Positions 40,060 through 48,981 of a DNA stretch of 64,000 bases are shown piece after piece. The position numbers were made by a program, and so were the translations under genes. This DNA is from Micromonospora endolithica (lineage in GTDB: Bacteria > Actinomycetota > Actinomycetes > Mycobacteriales > Micromonosporaceae): positions 186,001 through 250,000 of the forward strand of contig NZ_RBAK01000006.1 in the NCBI RefSeq assembly GCF_003626595.1, written 5' to 3'. The notes beneath the pieces are model-generated. The model did no database searches, was not told where the DNA came from, and was given only the letters and a program-made list of their open reading frames with translations. How positions within the stretch are numbered: the stretch's first letter is position 1; each line of letters begins with the position of its first letter.

Positions 40060-41646
40060 TCACATGCCGAGTCGGGCCAGCGGTTCGACCAGCTCCCGCT
40101 CCTCGTAGGACAGGTGGGACAGCAGGGTGTCGCTGAGCAGGTCGACCGCGGCGCGCAGCTCGGCGGTGCCGTCGTCCACCGACACGTAGGCGACCAACGC
40201 GCGGTCGACCCGTTCGAGGACGTCGTGGATGGCGTGGTGCTCCCGCTCCAGCCGGTCCAGCACCGGCGCGAGCCGTGCGTCGTTGGCCCGCAGGTGTGGA
40301 AACAGGCCCTGGTCCTCCAGGGTGTGGTGGGTGGTGACGATCCGGCAGTACGACTCGCAGTACGTGCCGAGGGTCCACTTGTTCTGCCGGATCGTCATCG
40401 TGTTGATGTGGGAGCGGGCGGCGCCCGCGCCGAGGGTCCCGGCGGACACTTGGTCGATGATGTCGTAGAGCTGGGCCAACTCGGCGCGCAGCCCGTCGTG
40501 GACCTCGACGAGGTGCTGCGCGGTGGCCAGGTCGTGAGCGGTGTAGGTCCGGGTGTCGTCGCGCGCCGGGCCGGTGGGGCGCTCCGCCTCGTCCCAGACC
40601 CGGATCGCGCTGCGCCGGGTGCCGTCGTCCGGAGTCGGTGTCACGGTGAAGGCCCCGCGCGGTACCGAGGTCCCCGCCACCGACGTCCCGGCCACCGGCG
40701 GGACCGCCGGGGCCGGCGAACCCGTCGGCGGCGGTGGGGTGGCGGCCGACGTGGGGGCGGACCGTTCGGCCCGCACCTGCTCCAGCACCGCGGGAACGAC
40801 CTCGCCGGCGTAACGGCGCAGGTCGTCCGGGTCGTCGGTGGCGAGGATGAAGGTGCTCACCCCGTCGGTGAGCGCGAGATCCGCCAGTTCCTCGGCCCAC
40901 TGCTCGGCCGGGCCGTCCAGCGGGCCCCGCCCGACGGCGCCGAACCGTCCCTGGATGTTCAGCAGCCGGCGTACGTCGGTGGGGGACCGGCCGGCCTCCC
41001 CGGCGGCGTCGTCGATGACGGCGTTGCCACGGGCCAGGTCGCCGGGCTGGAGATAGGCGAGGGACGGCAGCCAGCCGTCGGCCCGCCGCCCGGTCAGGGC
41101 GAGCATCCGCGGCTTGTACGCGCCGAGCCAGATGCCGACCGGGTGGGCCGGCGCGGGTCCCCGTTTCGCGCCGACCACCCGCTGGTGCTCGCCGTGCACG
41201 CGGACCCCGCCCCGGCTGTCGGTGTCCCACATCTGCCGGATCACCTCGATGGCCTCGTCCAGCGCCCGCACGGCCTGGGCGGGGGTGAGCCGGTGCCCGC
41301 CCATGGCCTCGATGGCGTCCCAGAAGGCGCCCGCCCCGAGCCCCAGCTCCACCCGGCCGCCGCTGAGTCGGTCCAGGCTCGCCACCGCGCGGGCGAGCAC
41401 GGCCGGGGGGCGCAGCGGCAGGTTCGCGACGTTCGGCGACAGCCGGACCCGGCTGGTGCGGGCGGCGACGAAGCTCAGCAGCGTCCAGGTGTCCAGGTGC
41501 GCGGGCTGGTACGGGTGGTCCTGGAAGGTGACCAGGTCCAGACCGACCTGCTCGGCCTGCACGGCCAGCCGCACCACCCCGTCCGGGTCCGCGCTGGCCG
41601 GGGTGAGGAACACCCCGAAGGTCAGCGGGTGCCCGTAGTCGCTCAT
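40060..41646 (-). CDS. LLM-class flavin oxidoreductase fused to a hemerythrin domain
   Basis: 528 aa from ATG 41646. Residues ~1-300 are a luciferase-like TIM barrel (FGVFLTPASADPDGVVRL, QDHPYQPAHLDTW, GRVELGLGAGAFWDAIEAMG), probably F420- or FMN-dependent. A Pro/Thr/Gly linker (about 300-345) follows. Residues ~365-528 form a four-helix hemerythrin with the HHE pattern: VEVHDGLRAEL, VTTHHTLEDQGLFPHL, REHHAIHD and LLSHLSYEERELV. The diiron centre would bind O2 or sense redox state. The fusion suggests a flavoenzyme whose oxidant or oxygen supply is handled in the same chain; the substrate is unknown. Confidence 0.87.
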   Translation of the reverse strand: MSDYGHPLTFGVFLTPASADPDGVVRLAVQAEQVGLDLVTFQDHPYQPAHLDTWTLLSFVAARTSRVRLSPNVANLPLRPPAVLARAVASLDRLSGGRVELGLGAGAFWDAIEAMGGHRLTPAQAVRALDEAIEVIRQMWDTDSRGGVRVHGEHQRVVGAKRGPAPAHPVGIWLGAYKPRMLALTGRRADGWLPSLAYLQPGDLARGNAVIDDAAGEAGRSPTDVRRLLNIQGRFGAVGRGPLDGPAEQWAEELADLALTDGVSTFILATDDPDDLRRYAGEVVPAVLEQVRAERSAPTSAATPPPPTGSPAPAVPPVAGTSVAGTSVPRGAFTVTPTPDDGTRRSAIRVWDEAERPTGPARDDTRTYTAHDLATAQHLVEVHDGLRAELAQLYDIIDQVSAGTLGAGAARSHINTMTIRQNKWTLGTYCESYCRIVTTHHTLEDQGLFPHLRANDARLAPVLDRLEREHHAIHDVLERVDRALVAYVSVDDGTAELRAAVDLLSDTLLSHLSYEERELVEPLARLGM

Positions 41647-41813
41647 GACGTGTCGACCTTTCCACGCAGGTGTGCGCCGCGCGGCGTGAACCCGGATCCG
41701 GACCGCGCCGATGATCGGATCGTATCCCCGGGAACGGGTACCCCGGGCCGGCGCGGGGGACGACGACTCGCGCGCCGGGGAAGGACCGGACCAGGCCGTG
41801 GTTGGATGGCGGG

Positions 41814-42947
41814 ATGCGGTTCACCGGGCCAGACGTGCCGAGACGGCGGGGCGGCGGCGGCACCCGGTGGTTGGCGGCCACGGTCGGCGTGGCCGCCGTC
41901 CTCGTCGGCGCGGCCTTCCCGGTCGACGCGGCGGCGTCACCCACCCCGGTCGCCGTCACCACCCGGTGCGAGGTACGCGACGGCCGGCTGACCGAGATCT
42001 CCGGGATGGTCGCCACCGACGACGGGTTCGTGATGATCAACGACGGCGCGGACGACGAGTCCCGTCGGCGCGTCTTCTTCCTCGATCGCGCATGCGCCGT
42101 GGTGCGGACGGTGTCGTACCCGTCGACGCCACGGGACACCGAGGATCTCGCGGTCGGCGCCGACGGCACGCTCTGGGTGGCGGACATCGGTGACAACAAC
42201 CGTTCCCGCGAGACGGTCGCGGTGTGGAAACTCGCGCCGGGGGCGGACGCGCCGGTGTTGTACCGGATGGCGTACCCGGACGGCCCGCACGACGCCGAGG
42301 CGATGTTGGTGACCGGCGACGGCCGGCCGTTGATCGTGACCAAGTACTCGGCCGTCCTGTATGCCCCGACCGCCGCCCTGCGGACCGGGCGGACCGTGCC
42401 ACTGGCCCGGGTCGGGCAGGTCCGGCTGCCGGCCTCCACCACGAGCAACCCGTTCTCGGCGCTCGGCCGGACCGCGGTCACCGGCGCCGCCACCGCCCCG
42501 GACGGACGCCGGGTGGTGCTGCGCACGTACGCCGACGCCTTCGAGTTCGAGGTCCCCGACGGTGACGTGGTCGCCGCGCTGACCGGCTCCACCCCGTCGG
42601 TCACGCCGCTGCCCGACGAGCCGCAGGGCGAGTCGATCACCTACAGCGGTGACGGGCGGTCCCTGCTCACCGTGTCCGAGACCGCCGGCCAGCCGCCGGG
42701 CACCCGGGCACCTGTCCTCCGCTACCCCCGGCCGGCGGCGGTCGCGTCCACCCCACCGCCGTCCACCCCACCGCCGACCACTGCGGGGTCGACGACGACT
42801 CCCGGGCCGTCCGCCGTGGCGACGAGCGACCGCACCGGCGTCGGGCGTACGCCGATCGTGCTGGCCGGCGCCTGTGGGCTGGGCGCGGTCGTGGTGGGCC
42901 TGCTCGTGGCCCGGCGCAGGCGCAGGGGCTCCCCGGCACGGCGCTGA
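41814..42947 (+). CDS. cell-surface beta-propeller-like protein with C-terminal membrane anchor
   Basis: 377 aa from ATG 41814; an in-frame TTG lies four codons earlier. A signal peptide (about 1-43) is followed by a propeller-like domain (about 48-300) with repeated short strands: EISGMVATDDGFVMINDG, EDLAVGADGTLWVADIGDN, DAEAMLVTGDGRPLIV and GESITYSGDGRSLL. A Pro/Thr stalk, one hydrophobic helix (about 345-365) and RRRRR finish it. There is no LPXTG, so it is probably anchored by the helix. It resembles SdiA-regulated/esterase-like phytase-type propellers in layout. Function unknown. Confidence 0.65.
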   Translation: MRFTGPDVPRRRGGGGTRWLAATVGVAAVLVGAAFPVDAAASPTPVAVTTRCEVRDGRLTEISGMVATDDGFVMINDGADDESRRRVFFLDRACAVVRTVSYPSTPRDTEDLAVGADGTLWVADIGDNNRSRETVAVWKLAPGADAPVLYRMAYPDGPHDAEAMLVTGDGRPLIVTKYSAVLYAPTAALRTGRTVPLARVGQVRLPASTTSNPFSALGRTAVTGAATAPDGRRVVLRTYADAFEFEVPDGDVVAALTGSTPSVTPLPDEPQGESITYSGDGRSLLTVSETAGQPPGTRAPVLRYPRPAAVASTPPPSTPPPTTAGSTTTPGPSAVATSDRTGVGRTPIVLAGACGLGAVVVGLLVARRRRRGSPARR

Positions 42948-42994
42948 CCTGGCCGACGAGCGGCCACGCACCAGGCTGGCGAACGCCGTACCGA

Positions 42995-43023
42995 TTGACT
43001 TTCGATAGGTATTGCGTGATAGT
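42995..43023 (+). promoter_or_regulatory. housekeeping-type promoter giving a leaderless transcript
   Basis: TTGACT (42995-43000), a 17-bp spacer and GATAGT (43018-43023), in an AT-rich patch. The expected start of transcription, seven bases after the -10, falls on the A of ATG 43030. The mRNA of the membrane/XRE/ABC operon would begin at its start codon, a common mode in actinobacteria. Confidence 0.6.
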
Positions 43024-43029
43024 CGATGC

Positions 43030-43509
43030 ATGCTTGCTGAACATCGAGCGGTGCTGCCGCTCCGGGTCTTCCTCGTGGTGCTGTTCGGGGTCCTGGTGGT
43101 CTTCCAGACCATGTCGCTGCCCGGGCAGTTCGCCTACATGGCGGAGCAGTCACCGGAGGAGGCGTACCTGCGCTGGCCGGCCACCATCGTGACGATCTTC
43201 TGGGTGCTGTGCGTCCAGGTGGTGATCGTGGCCACCTGGAAGCTGCTCACCCTGGTCAAGAACGACCGCATCTTCACCCAGGCGTCGCTGGTGTGGGTGG
43301 ACGCGATCGTGTGGGCCATCGCCGCCGCCTGGACGGTGCTCGTGGGCGTCTTCCTGTACGTCGGCTTCAACGCCAACGATCCCGGGCTTCCCCTGCTGTT
43401 GTTCCTGATCCTGGTCGGGGTCGCGGTGTTCGGGCTGCTGATGGTGGTGATGCGGGCCCTGCTGCGGCAGGCCACCACCCTGCGCACGGACATGGAGGCG
43501 GTGATCTGA
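43030..43509 (+). CDS. DUF2975-like four-helix membrane protein
   Basis: 159 aa from ATG 43030 (a TTG at 43012 is in frame but precedes the predicted transcription start). Four membrane helices (PLRVFLVVLFGVLVVFQTM, TIVTIFWVLCVQVVIVATWK, WVDAIVWAIAAAWTVLVGVFL and PLLLFLILVGVAVFGLLMVV) are followed by a short basic tail. The KNDRIFTQASLVWVD stretch between helices 2 and 3 and the pairing with a small XRE regulator are typical of DUF2975 modules. The stop overlaps the regulator start (TGATG). It may sense a membrane signal for the operon. Confidence 0.75.
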   Translation: MLAEHRAVLPLRVFLVVLFGVLVVFQTMSLPGQFAYMAEQSPEEAYLRWPATIVTIFWVLCVQVVIVATWKLLTLVKNDRIFTQASLVWVDAIVWAIAAAWTVLVGVFLYVGFNANDPGLPLLLFLILVGVAVFGLLMVVMRALLRQATTLRTDMEAVI

Positions 43510-43715
43510 TGCCCATCGTCGTGCGGATCGACGTCGAACTGGCCAAACGCAAGATGAGCGTGGGTGAGTTCGCCGAGCGGGTGGGCCTCACCCCGGCGAA
43601 CATCGCGGTGCTGAAGAACGGCCGGGCCAAGGCGGTCCGGTTCAGCACCCTGGAGGCCATGTGCCGGGTGCTCGACTGTCAGCCCGGTGACCTGCTCGAA
43701 TGGGTCGACGAGTGA
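43509..43715 (+). CDS. small Cro/CI (XRE)-type regulator, YozG-like
   Basis: 68 aa from ATG 43509. Almost entirely one helix-turn-helix: LAKRKMSVGEFAERVGLTPA, NIAVLKNGRAKAVRFSTLEAM and CRVLDCQPGDLLEWV. This is the short class that accompanies DUF2975 membrane proteins. It overlaps both neighbours (ATGA with the membrane gene, GTGA with the ABC ATPase gene), so all are co-translated. It probably regulates its own operon; no clear operator besides the AT-rich promoter patch is visible. Confidence 0.88.
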   Translation: MPIVVRIDVELAKRKMSVGEFAERVGLTPANIAVLKNGRAKAVRFSTLEAMCRVLDCQPGDLLEWVDE

Positions 43716-44653
43716 TCCAGGTCCGGGGCCTCACCAAGCGGTACGGCGACGTGCTGGCCGTCGACGACCTGAGCTTCGACGTCGAGCCCGGCAAGGTCAC
43801 CGGCTTCCTCGGACCCAACGGGGCGGGGAAGTCCACCACGATGCGGATGATGCTCGGCCTGGACCGGCCCACCTCCGGGACGGTGCTGGTGAACGGCCGG
43901 CCGTTCACCGCGCTCGCCGAACCGCTGCGGGAGGTCGGCGCGCTGCTCGACCCGGGCTCGGTGCACGCCGGCCGCACCGGCCGCAGCCACCTGCGGGTGG
44001 CTGCCCGGACCAACGGCGTACCGGAGCGTCGGATCGACGAGGTCGTCGAGCAGGTCGGGCTCGGCAGCGCGGCCGGCCGGCGGATCCGGGGCTACTCGCT
44101 GGGCATGCGCCAGCGGCTGGGGATCGCCGCGGCGCTGCTCGGCGACCCCCGGGTGCTGCTGTTCGACGAGCCGATGAACGGCCTGGACCTGGACGGCATC
44201 CGCTGGATCCGCGGGCTGCTGCGCCAGCTCGCCGACCAGGACCGCACCGTGCTGGTCTCCAGCCACCTGTTGAGCGAGATGCAGCAGACCGCGGACCGCC
44301 TGGTCGTCATCGGGCGCGGGCGACTGATCGCCGACGCCACGACGGCGGAGATCCTGGGCGGTCTGGGCCGCCTCCAGGTGCGGGTCCGCAGCTCGCGGTC
44401 CGAGGAGTTGCTCGCCCGGCTGCGGGAGCGCGGCCTCACCGCCGAGCGCGTCGACACGCACGAGCTGCGGGTCGAGGAGAGCACCGCCGAGGAGGTCGGC
44501 GAGGTGGCCAACGAGGGCCACCTCCCGCTGCACCACCTCTCCGAGGCGCAGCAGTCCCTGGAGCACGCCTACCTGGCGCTCACCGGCGACGACGTGGAAT
44601 ACCACGGCCGACCGGCGGAGCCGACCCCGACGAGGACGGAGGTGGCACGGTGA
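43712..44653 (+). CDS. ABC-2 type exporter ATPase
   Basis: 313 aa from GTG 43712 (GTGA overlap). Walker A GPNGAGKST, signature region YSLGMRQRLGIA (SLGMR in place of SGGQ, typical of drug/antibiotic-export ATPases), Walker B VLLFDEPMNGLD and the switch His in VLVSSHLLSEM. The C-terminal ~80 residues are the extra domain of this subfamily. With the next gene it forms an export system, often for antibiotics or peptides. The substrate cannot be read from the sequence. Confidence 0.92.
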   Translation: MIQVRGLTKRYGDVLAVDDLSFDVEPGKVTGFLGPNGAGKSTTMRMMLGLDRPTSGTVLVNGRPFTALAEPLREVGALLDPGSVHAGRTGRSHLRVAARTNGVPERRIDEVVEQVGLGSAAGRRIRGYSLGMRQRLGIAAALLGDPRVLLFDEPMNGLDLDGIRWIRGLLRQLADQDRTVLVSSHLLSEMQQTADRLVVIGRGRLIADATTAEILGGLGRLQVRVRSSRSEELLARLRERGLTAERVDTHELRVEESTAEEVGEVANEGHLPLHHLSEAQQSLEHAYLALTGDDVEYHGRPAEPTPTRTEVAR

Positions 44654-45459
44654 CCGCCGCGCCGACCGCCCGCGACCGGCGCGACGAGGCCCGGGATCTC
44701 TCCACCGGCCAGGTCTTCGCCCGTGCCTGTGCCGCCGAGTGGACCCGGCTGTGGACGGTCAGGGCCACCTGGTGGTTCCTGGCCGCGGCAGCCGCGGTGA
44801 TGGTGGGGATCGGTGCCACCGCCGGCTTCGAGGCGGCCGGCAGCCCGGATCCGCCGCAGGGCGATCCGGCATGGCGAATCTCGACGATCACCGCCATGCC
44901 GGCCCAGTTCGCCCTGCTCGCCCTCACCCTGCTCGCGGTCACGTCCGACTACGCCACCGGCGGGATCGTCCCGGCCCTGCAGTGGACGCCCCGCCGGACG
45001 ATCCTCTTCCTGGCCCGCGCCCTGGTGCTCACCGGGACCACCGCCGTCGCCGGCGCGCTGCTGGGACTCGCCTCCGCCCTGGCGGCCCACACCACGGCCC
45101 GGCCGTTGCTGCGGCTGCCGTGGGACGACGGCGTCGAGGTGCTCGGCACGGTGGCCTTCGTCGTCGCGGCCGGCGCCCTGCTCGCCGTCGGGCTCGGCTT
45201 CCTGCTGCGCCACACCGCCGGCGCCCTGGTCGCGGTCTTCCTGCTGATGTTGCTGCTGCCGCTGCTGCTGCCGCAGTTCGGCTACGCGTGGATGGACGCG
45301 CTGGCCGACGTCCTGCCCGGCACGGGGGCGGCGTTCCTCCTGCTCGGCGAGGTGCCGGGGATGACGACGTCGTCCGCGGTGACGGTCCTGCTCGGCTGGG
45401 CCGGCGGCGTGTCGCTCGCCGGCTGGCTGCGGCTGACCCGGGACGACGCGAACCGATGA
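44650..45459 (+). CDS. ABC-2 type permease
   Basis: 269 aa from GTG 44650, overlapping the ATPase stop. Six predicted helices: WFLAAAAAVMVGIGATAGF, FALLALTLLAVTSDYATGG, the ILFLARALVLTGTTAVAGALLG pair, the FVVAAGALLAVGLGFLLR pair, FLLMLLLPLLLPQF, and a last helix before RLTRDD. The SDYATGGIVPALQWTPRR loop (S/T-x-E/D-x-x-x-G) is characteristic of ABC-2 permeases. It is the membrane partner of the preceding ATPase. Confidence 0.88.
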   Translation: MTAAPTARDRRDEARDLSTGQVFARACAAEWTRLWTVRATWWFLAAAAAVMVGIGATAGFEAAGSPDPPQGDPAWRISTITAMPAQFALLALTLLAVTSDYATGGIVPALQWTPRRTILFLARALVLTGTTAVAGALLGLASALAAHTTARPLLRLPWDDGVEVLGTVAFVVAAGALLAVGLGFLLRHTAGALVAVFLLMLLLPLLLPQFGYAWMDALADVLPGTGAAFLLLGEVPGMTTSSAVTVLLGWAGGVSLAGWLRLTRDDANR

Positions 45460-46613
45460 CGACCGACCAGGTCGACGTGCTGGTCGTCGGGGCGGGGCTG
45501 GCCGGCCTGCACACGGCCACCCTGCTCGCCCGGCAGGGCCACGAGGTGCTGCTGGTCGAACGGCGTCCCACGCTCACCGGCGCGATCCGTACCACCGGCA
45601 TCTTCGTCCGGCGTACGCTTGAGGACTTTCCGCTGCCCCCCGACTGCCTCGGGCCCGCCATCCGGCGGGTCGTGCTCTACCCGCCGGGGCTGCGTCGCCC
45701 GGTGACGCTGGACAGCGCGCGCGACGAGTACCGGGTCGGCGACATGGCGCCGCTGTACGTGGCGGCGGCCCGCGCGGCGACCGATGCCGGGGTCCGGATC
45801 GCGCTGGGCACCCGGTACGCCGGTCGGCGCGGCGAGGTCTTCCTGCTGGCCGGTCGGGACGGGCCCACCGGTGTCCGGGCGCGGTTCGTGGTCGGCGCCG
45901 ACGGGGCCCGCTCGCGGGTCGCCCGCGATCTCGCCCTGGACCGCAACCGGCACCTGTTGGTCGGCGCCGAGGAGGTCTTCGGAGTTCCCCGCGGTGACGG
46001 GCCGCCGGCGTTCCACTGCGTGCTCGACCCCGCGGTCGCCCCGGGCTACCTGGCGTGGGTCGTCAACGACGGGCGGCACGCCCACGTCGGCGTGGCCGGC
46101 TACGCCCACCGCTTCCGCGACGGGCTCCGGGGGGCGCTGCGGCGGTTCGCCGCCACCGCGCCCGGGCTGTCCGGGGTGGACCGCCCGGAGGAGGTCGAGC
46201 GGCGGGGCGGCCCGATCCCGGTCGGCGGTGTGCTGCGCCGGATCGGCTGCGTCGACGGGCTGCTGGTCGGCGACGCGGCGGGCGCGGTCTCCCCGCTCAC
46301 CGCCGGGGGCCTCGACCCGTGCCTGCGGCTGTCCGAACTCGCCGCCGCCGTCCTCGACGAGGCCCTGCGGGCCGGCCGGCCCACCGCGCTGGCGCACTAC
46401 GACGGTGCCGCGCTGCGGGCCCGCTTCCGGGGCCGGCTGCTGCTGCGCCAGGGTCTGGCCCAGGTACGCACGCCGGCCGTCGCGGCGGCGGCGTTCACCC
46501 TGCTGCGTACGCCGCCCGGGCGGGCCGCCGCCGGCCGGATCCTCTTCGGCGACGGTTCCTTCCCCGCCGTCGCGCCGTTCGCGGCCCGACCGGCGACGGG
46601 TCGGTGCCGGTAG
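45456..46613 (+). CDS. FAD-dependent oxidoreductase, geranylgeranyl-reductase-like
   Basis: 385 aa from ATG 45456 (ATGA overlap with the permease). Dinucleotide motif VLVVGAGLAGLHTATLL, then VLLVERRPTLTG, RFVVGADGARSRVARDL (the DG motif of group A flavoproteins) and GLLVGDAAGAVSPLTAGGL (FAD-binding GD motif). This matches the geranylgeranyl reductase/PHBH-like family, which reduces isoprenoid double bonds or hydroxylates. Being last in the ABC operon it may modify the exported compound, but this is conjecture. Confidence 0.85.
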   Translation: MTTDQVDVLVVGAGLAGLHTATLLARQGHEVLLVERRPTLTGAIRTTGIFVRRTLEDFPLPPDCLGPAIRRVVLYPPGLRRPVTLDSARDEYRVGDMAPLYVAAARAATDAGVRIALGTRYAGRRGEVFLLAGRDGPTGVRARFVVGADGARSRVARDLALDRNRHLLVGAEEVFGVPRGDGPPAFHCVLDPAVAPGYLAWVVNDGRHAHVGVAGYAHRFRDGLRGALRRFAATAPGLSGVDRPEEVERRGGPIPVGGVLRRIGCVDGLLVGDAAGAVSPLTAGGLDPCLRLSELAAAVLDEALRAGRPTALAHYDGAALRARFRGRLLLRQGLAQVRTPAVAAAAFTLLRTPPGRAAAGRILFGDGSFPAVAPFAARPATGRCR

Positions 46614-46682
46614 CGGCTCGCCCGACGACGCGGACGTCCTCCGTGGTGCGACCCGACCGGGATGCTGATCGATTGCCGCCGA

Positions 46683-46712
46683 TTGACAAAGTTTGGGATC
46701 CAAACTTAATCT
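46683..46712 (+). promoter_or_regulatory. promoter with operator between -35 and -10 (cellulase gene)
   Basis: TTGACA (46683-46688) and TAATCT (46707-46712), 18 bp apart. The spacer is filled by the 8-3-8 inverted repeat AAGTTTGGGATCCAAACTT (46689-46707). A repressor on this site would exclude polymerase. AGTTTG/CAAACT half-sites resemble those of ROK-family sugar repressors such as XylR; the family is a guess. The start codon follows ~85 bp downstream. Confidence 0.6.
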
Positions 46713-46796
46713 GCGGCTCTCGGTCGGGTGTCGCCCGCGTTCCCGGTGCCGCCCCGCCGCATTCCCGTCCCAGTGCAACCCCAGGCGAGGAGCGTC

Positions 46797-48926
46797 ATGG
46801 CCGGAATACGAGGCACGACGACAAGGACCCGATGGCGACTGAGTGTGTTCACCGGCGCCCTCACGCTGCTGCTGGTGAGCCTCGGCATGACGTTCGCGGT
46901 GAGCGCGCACGCCGCCGCCGGCTGCTCGGTGGCGTACTCGACCAACCAGTGGCCCGGCGGGTTCACCGCCAACGTGGCCGTCACCAACCTCGGCGACCCG
47001 CTCAACGGCTGGCGGCTGACCTGGACGTTCCCCGCCGGCCAGCAGGTGACCTCGGCGTGGAACGCCACCGTCACCTCCGCCGGTGCGAACGTCACCGCCA
47101 GCAATGTCGGCTACAACGCCGCCATCGGCACCAACGGCACCGTCTCGTTCGGCTTCAACGGCTCGTGGAGCGGGTCCAACCCGGCCCCGACCTCGTTCGC
47201 CCTCAACGGCGTCACCTGCACCGGCGGCGTCGGGCCCACCACCGGTCCGCCGACCACCCCGCCGCCGACGACCCCGCCGCCGACCACGCCGCCCCCGACG
47301 ACCCCGCCGCCGGCCGGCGACCCGATGGCCTACGTGGCCGCGATGCAGCCCGGCTGGAACCTGGGCAACACCTTCGACGCGGTCGGGGCCGACGAGACCG
47401 CCTGGGGCAACCCGCGGGTCACCGAGGCGCAGCTGGACGCGATCCGGGCGCAGGGCTTCAACAGCATCCGGATCCCGGTCACCTGGAGCAACCACCACGG
47501 GCCGGCGCCGGCGTACACCATCGACCCGGCCTGGCTGAACCGGATCAAGGAGGTTGTCGGCTGGGCGCTGGCCGACGGTTTCTACGTGATGATCAACATT
47601 CACCACGACTCGTGGCAGTGGATCAACGCGATGCCGACCGACCGGACCACCGTGCTCAACCGGTACAACGCGCTCTGGACCCAGATCGCCGCCGCGTTCC
47701 GGGACGCCTCGCCGAAGCTGCACTTCGAGAGCGTCAACGAACCGCAGTTCGCCAACAGCTCCGGTGACGCCCAGAACGCGCAGCTGCTGCACGAGCTGAA
47801 CACGTCCTTCCACCGGATCGTGCGAGCCTCCGGCGGCGGCAACGCCACCCGGATGCTCGTCCTGCCGACCCTGCACACCTCGTCGGACCAGGCCCGCCTC
47901 GACGAGCTGACCGCCACCCTCGGCCAGCTCGACGACCGCAACCTGATCGCCACCGTGCACTTCTACGGCTACTGGCCGTTCAGCGTGAACGTCGCCGGCG
48001 GCATCCGGTTCGACGCCACCGCCCAGAAGGACCTGACCGACGCCTTCGACCGGGTGCACAACGCCTTCGTCGCCAAGGGCATCCCGGTGGTCATCGGCGA
48101 GTACGGGCTGCTCGGCTTCGACCGGCACACCGGCACCATCGAGCAGGGCGAGAAGTTGAAGTTCTTCGAGTTCCTCGGCTGGTACGCCCGGTCCCGGCAG
48201 CTCACCACCCAGCTCTGGGACAACGGCCAGCACTTCGACCGGACCGCCTTCCGGTGGAAGGACCCGGAGCTGTTCGCCCAGATCACGTCGAGCTGGACCA
48301 CCCGGTCCGGCACCGCGTCCTCCGACCAGGTGTACGTGCCGCGTACCGGCTCGGTGACGGCCAGGACGCTGACCCTGAACCTCAACGGCACCGCCTTCCA
48401 GGGGCTGCGCCAGGGCAGCGCCAACCTGGTGCAGGGCACCGACTACACCGTGTCGGGCAACCAACTCACACTCACCGCGAGCGCGCTGACCCGGCTGGTC
48501 GGCAACCGGGCGTACGGCGTGAACGCCACCCTGCACGCCCGGTTCTCCACCGGCGTGCCGTGGCGGATCGACGTGATCACGTACGACCGGCCGGTGCTGT
48601 CCCACGCGACCGGGACCACCACGTCGTTCGCCGTGCCGACCCAGTTCCGGGGCGACCAGCTCGCCACCATGGAGGCGAAGTACGCCGACGGCAGCAACGC
48701 CGGCCCGCACAACTGGACGTCGTTCAAGGAGTTCGACGTGACCTTCTCGCCCGACTACACCGGTAACCGCATCACCCTGACCGAGGCCTTCTTCGCCGAG
48801 GTCAACGACGGTGCCCGGGTGAACCTCACCTTCCACTTCTGGAGCGGGGCGACCGTCACCTACGCCGTCACCCGGCAGGGCAGCACGGTAACCGGCACCA
48901 CCACCAGCACCGCCCGGGTCGGCTGA
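46797..48926 (+). CDS. secreted GH5 endoglucanase: CBM2-GH5-X2
   Basis: 709 aa from ATG 46797 (GAGGAG upstream). Signal peptide (about 1-39); CBM2 (about 42-145, conserved Trp at NQWPGGF, LNGWRLTWTF and NGSWSGSN); PTTPPP linker; GH5 (beta/alpha)8 barrel (about 180-505) with MINIHHDSW, the acid/base Glu in ESVNEPQF and the nucleophile Glu in VVIGEYGL; then an X2-type beta domain (about 525-625) and a C-terminal beta region ending in TTTSTARVG. It cleaves beta-1,4-glucan inside cellulose chains outside the cell. The promoter carries its own operator. It is convergent with a second GH5 gene. Confidence 0.9.
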   Translation: MAGIRGTTTRTRWRLSVFTGALTLLLVSLGMTFAVSAHAAAGCSVAYSTNQWPGGFTANVAVTNLGDPLNGWRLTWTFPAGQQVTSAWNATVTSAGANVTASNVGYNAAIGTNGTVSFGFNGSWSGSNPAPTSFALNGVTCTGGVGPTTGPPTTPPPTTPPPTTPPPTTPPPAGDPMAYVAAMQPGWNLGNTFDAVGADETAWGNPRVTEAQLDAIRAQGFNSIRIPVTWSNHHGPAPAYTIDPAWLNRIKEVVGWALADGFYVMINIHHDSWQWINAMPTDRTTVLNRYNALWTQIAAAFRDASPKLHFESVNEPQFANSSGDAQNAQLLHELNTSFHRIVRASGGGNATRMLVLPTLHTSSDQARLDELTATLGQLDDRNLIATVHFYGYWPFSVNVAGGIRFDATAQKDLTDAFDRVHNAFVAKGIPVVIGEYGLLGFDRHTGTIEQGEKLKFFEFLGWYARSRQLTTQLWDNGQHFDRTAFRWKDPELFAQITSSWTTRSGTASSDQVYVPRTGSVTARTLTLNLNGTAFQGLRQGSANLVQGTDYTVSGNQLTLTASALTRLVGNRAYGVNATLHARFSTGVPWRIDVITYDRPVLSHATGTTTSFAVPTQFRGDQLATMEAKYADGSNAGPHNWTSFKEFDVTFSPDYTGNRITLTEAFFAEVNDGARVNLTFHFWSGATVTYAVTRQGSTVTGTTTSTARVG

Positions 48927-48940
48927 CCCCGTACCAAGAT

Positions 48941-48975
48941 CGAGGGCCGCGACCGCAAGCCGGTCGCGGCCCTCG
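48941..48975. terminator. bidirectional hairpin between convergent cellulase genes
   Basis: Perfect 14-bp stem (48941-48954 with 48962-48975, arms CGAGGGCCGCGACC and its complement) around a 7-base loop, 15 bases after the stop of the plus-strand cellulase. There is no T-tract, as usual in actinomycetes. Confidence 0.75.
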
Positions 48976-48981
48976 CGCGGG

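Noticed and set aside
47235..47330. Tandem PTTPPP-coding repeats (also at 3720-3800 and 49950-50060), which can look like a repeat array
   Set aside because: They encode in-frame Pro/Thr linkers between CBM2 and catalytic domains; no spacers as in CRISPR.
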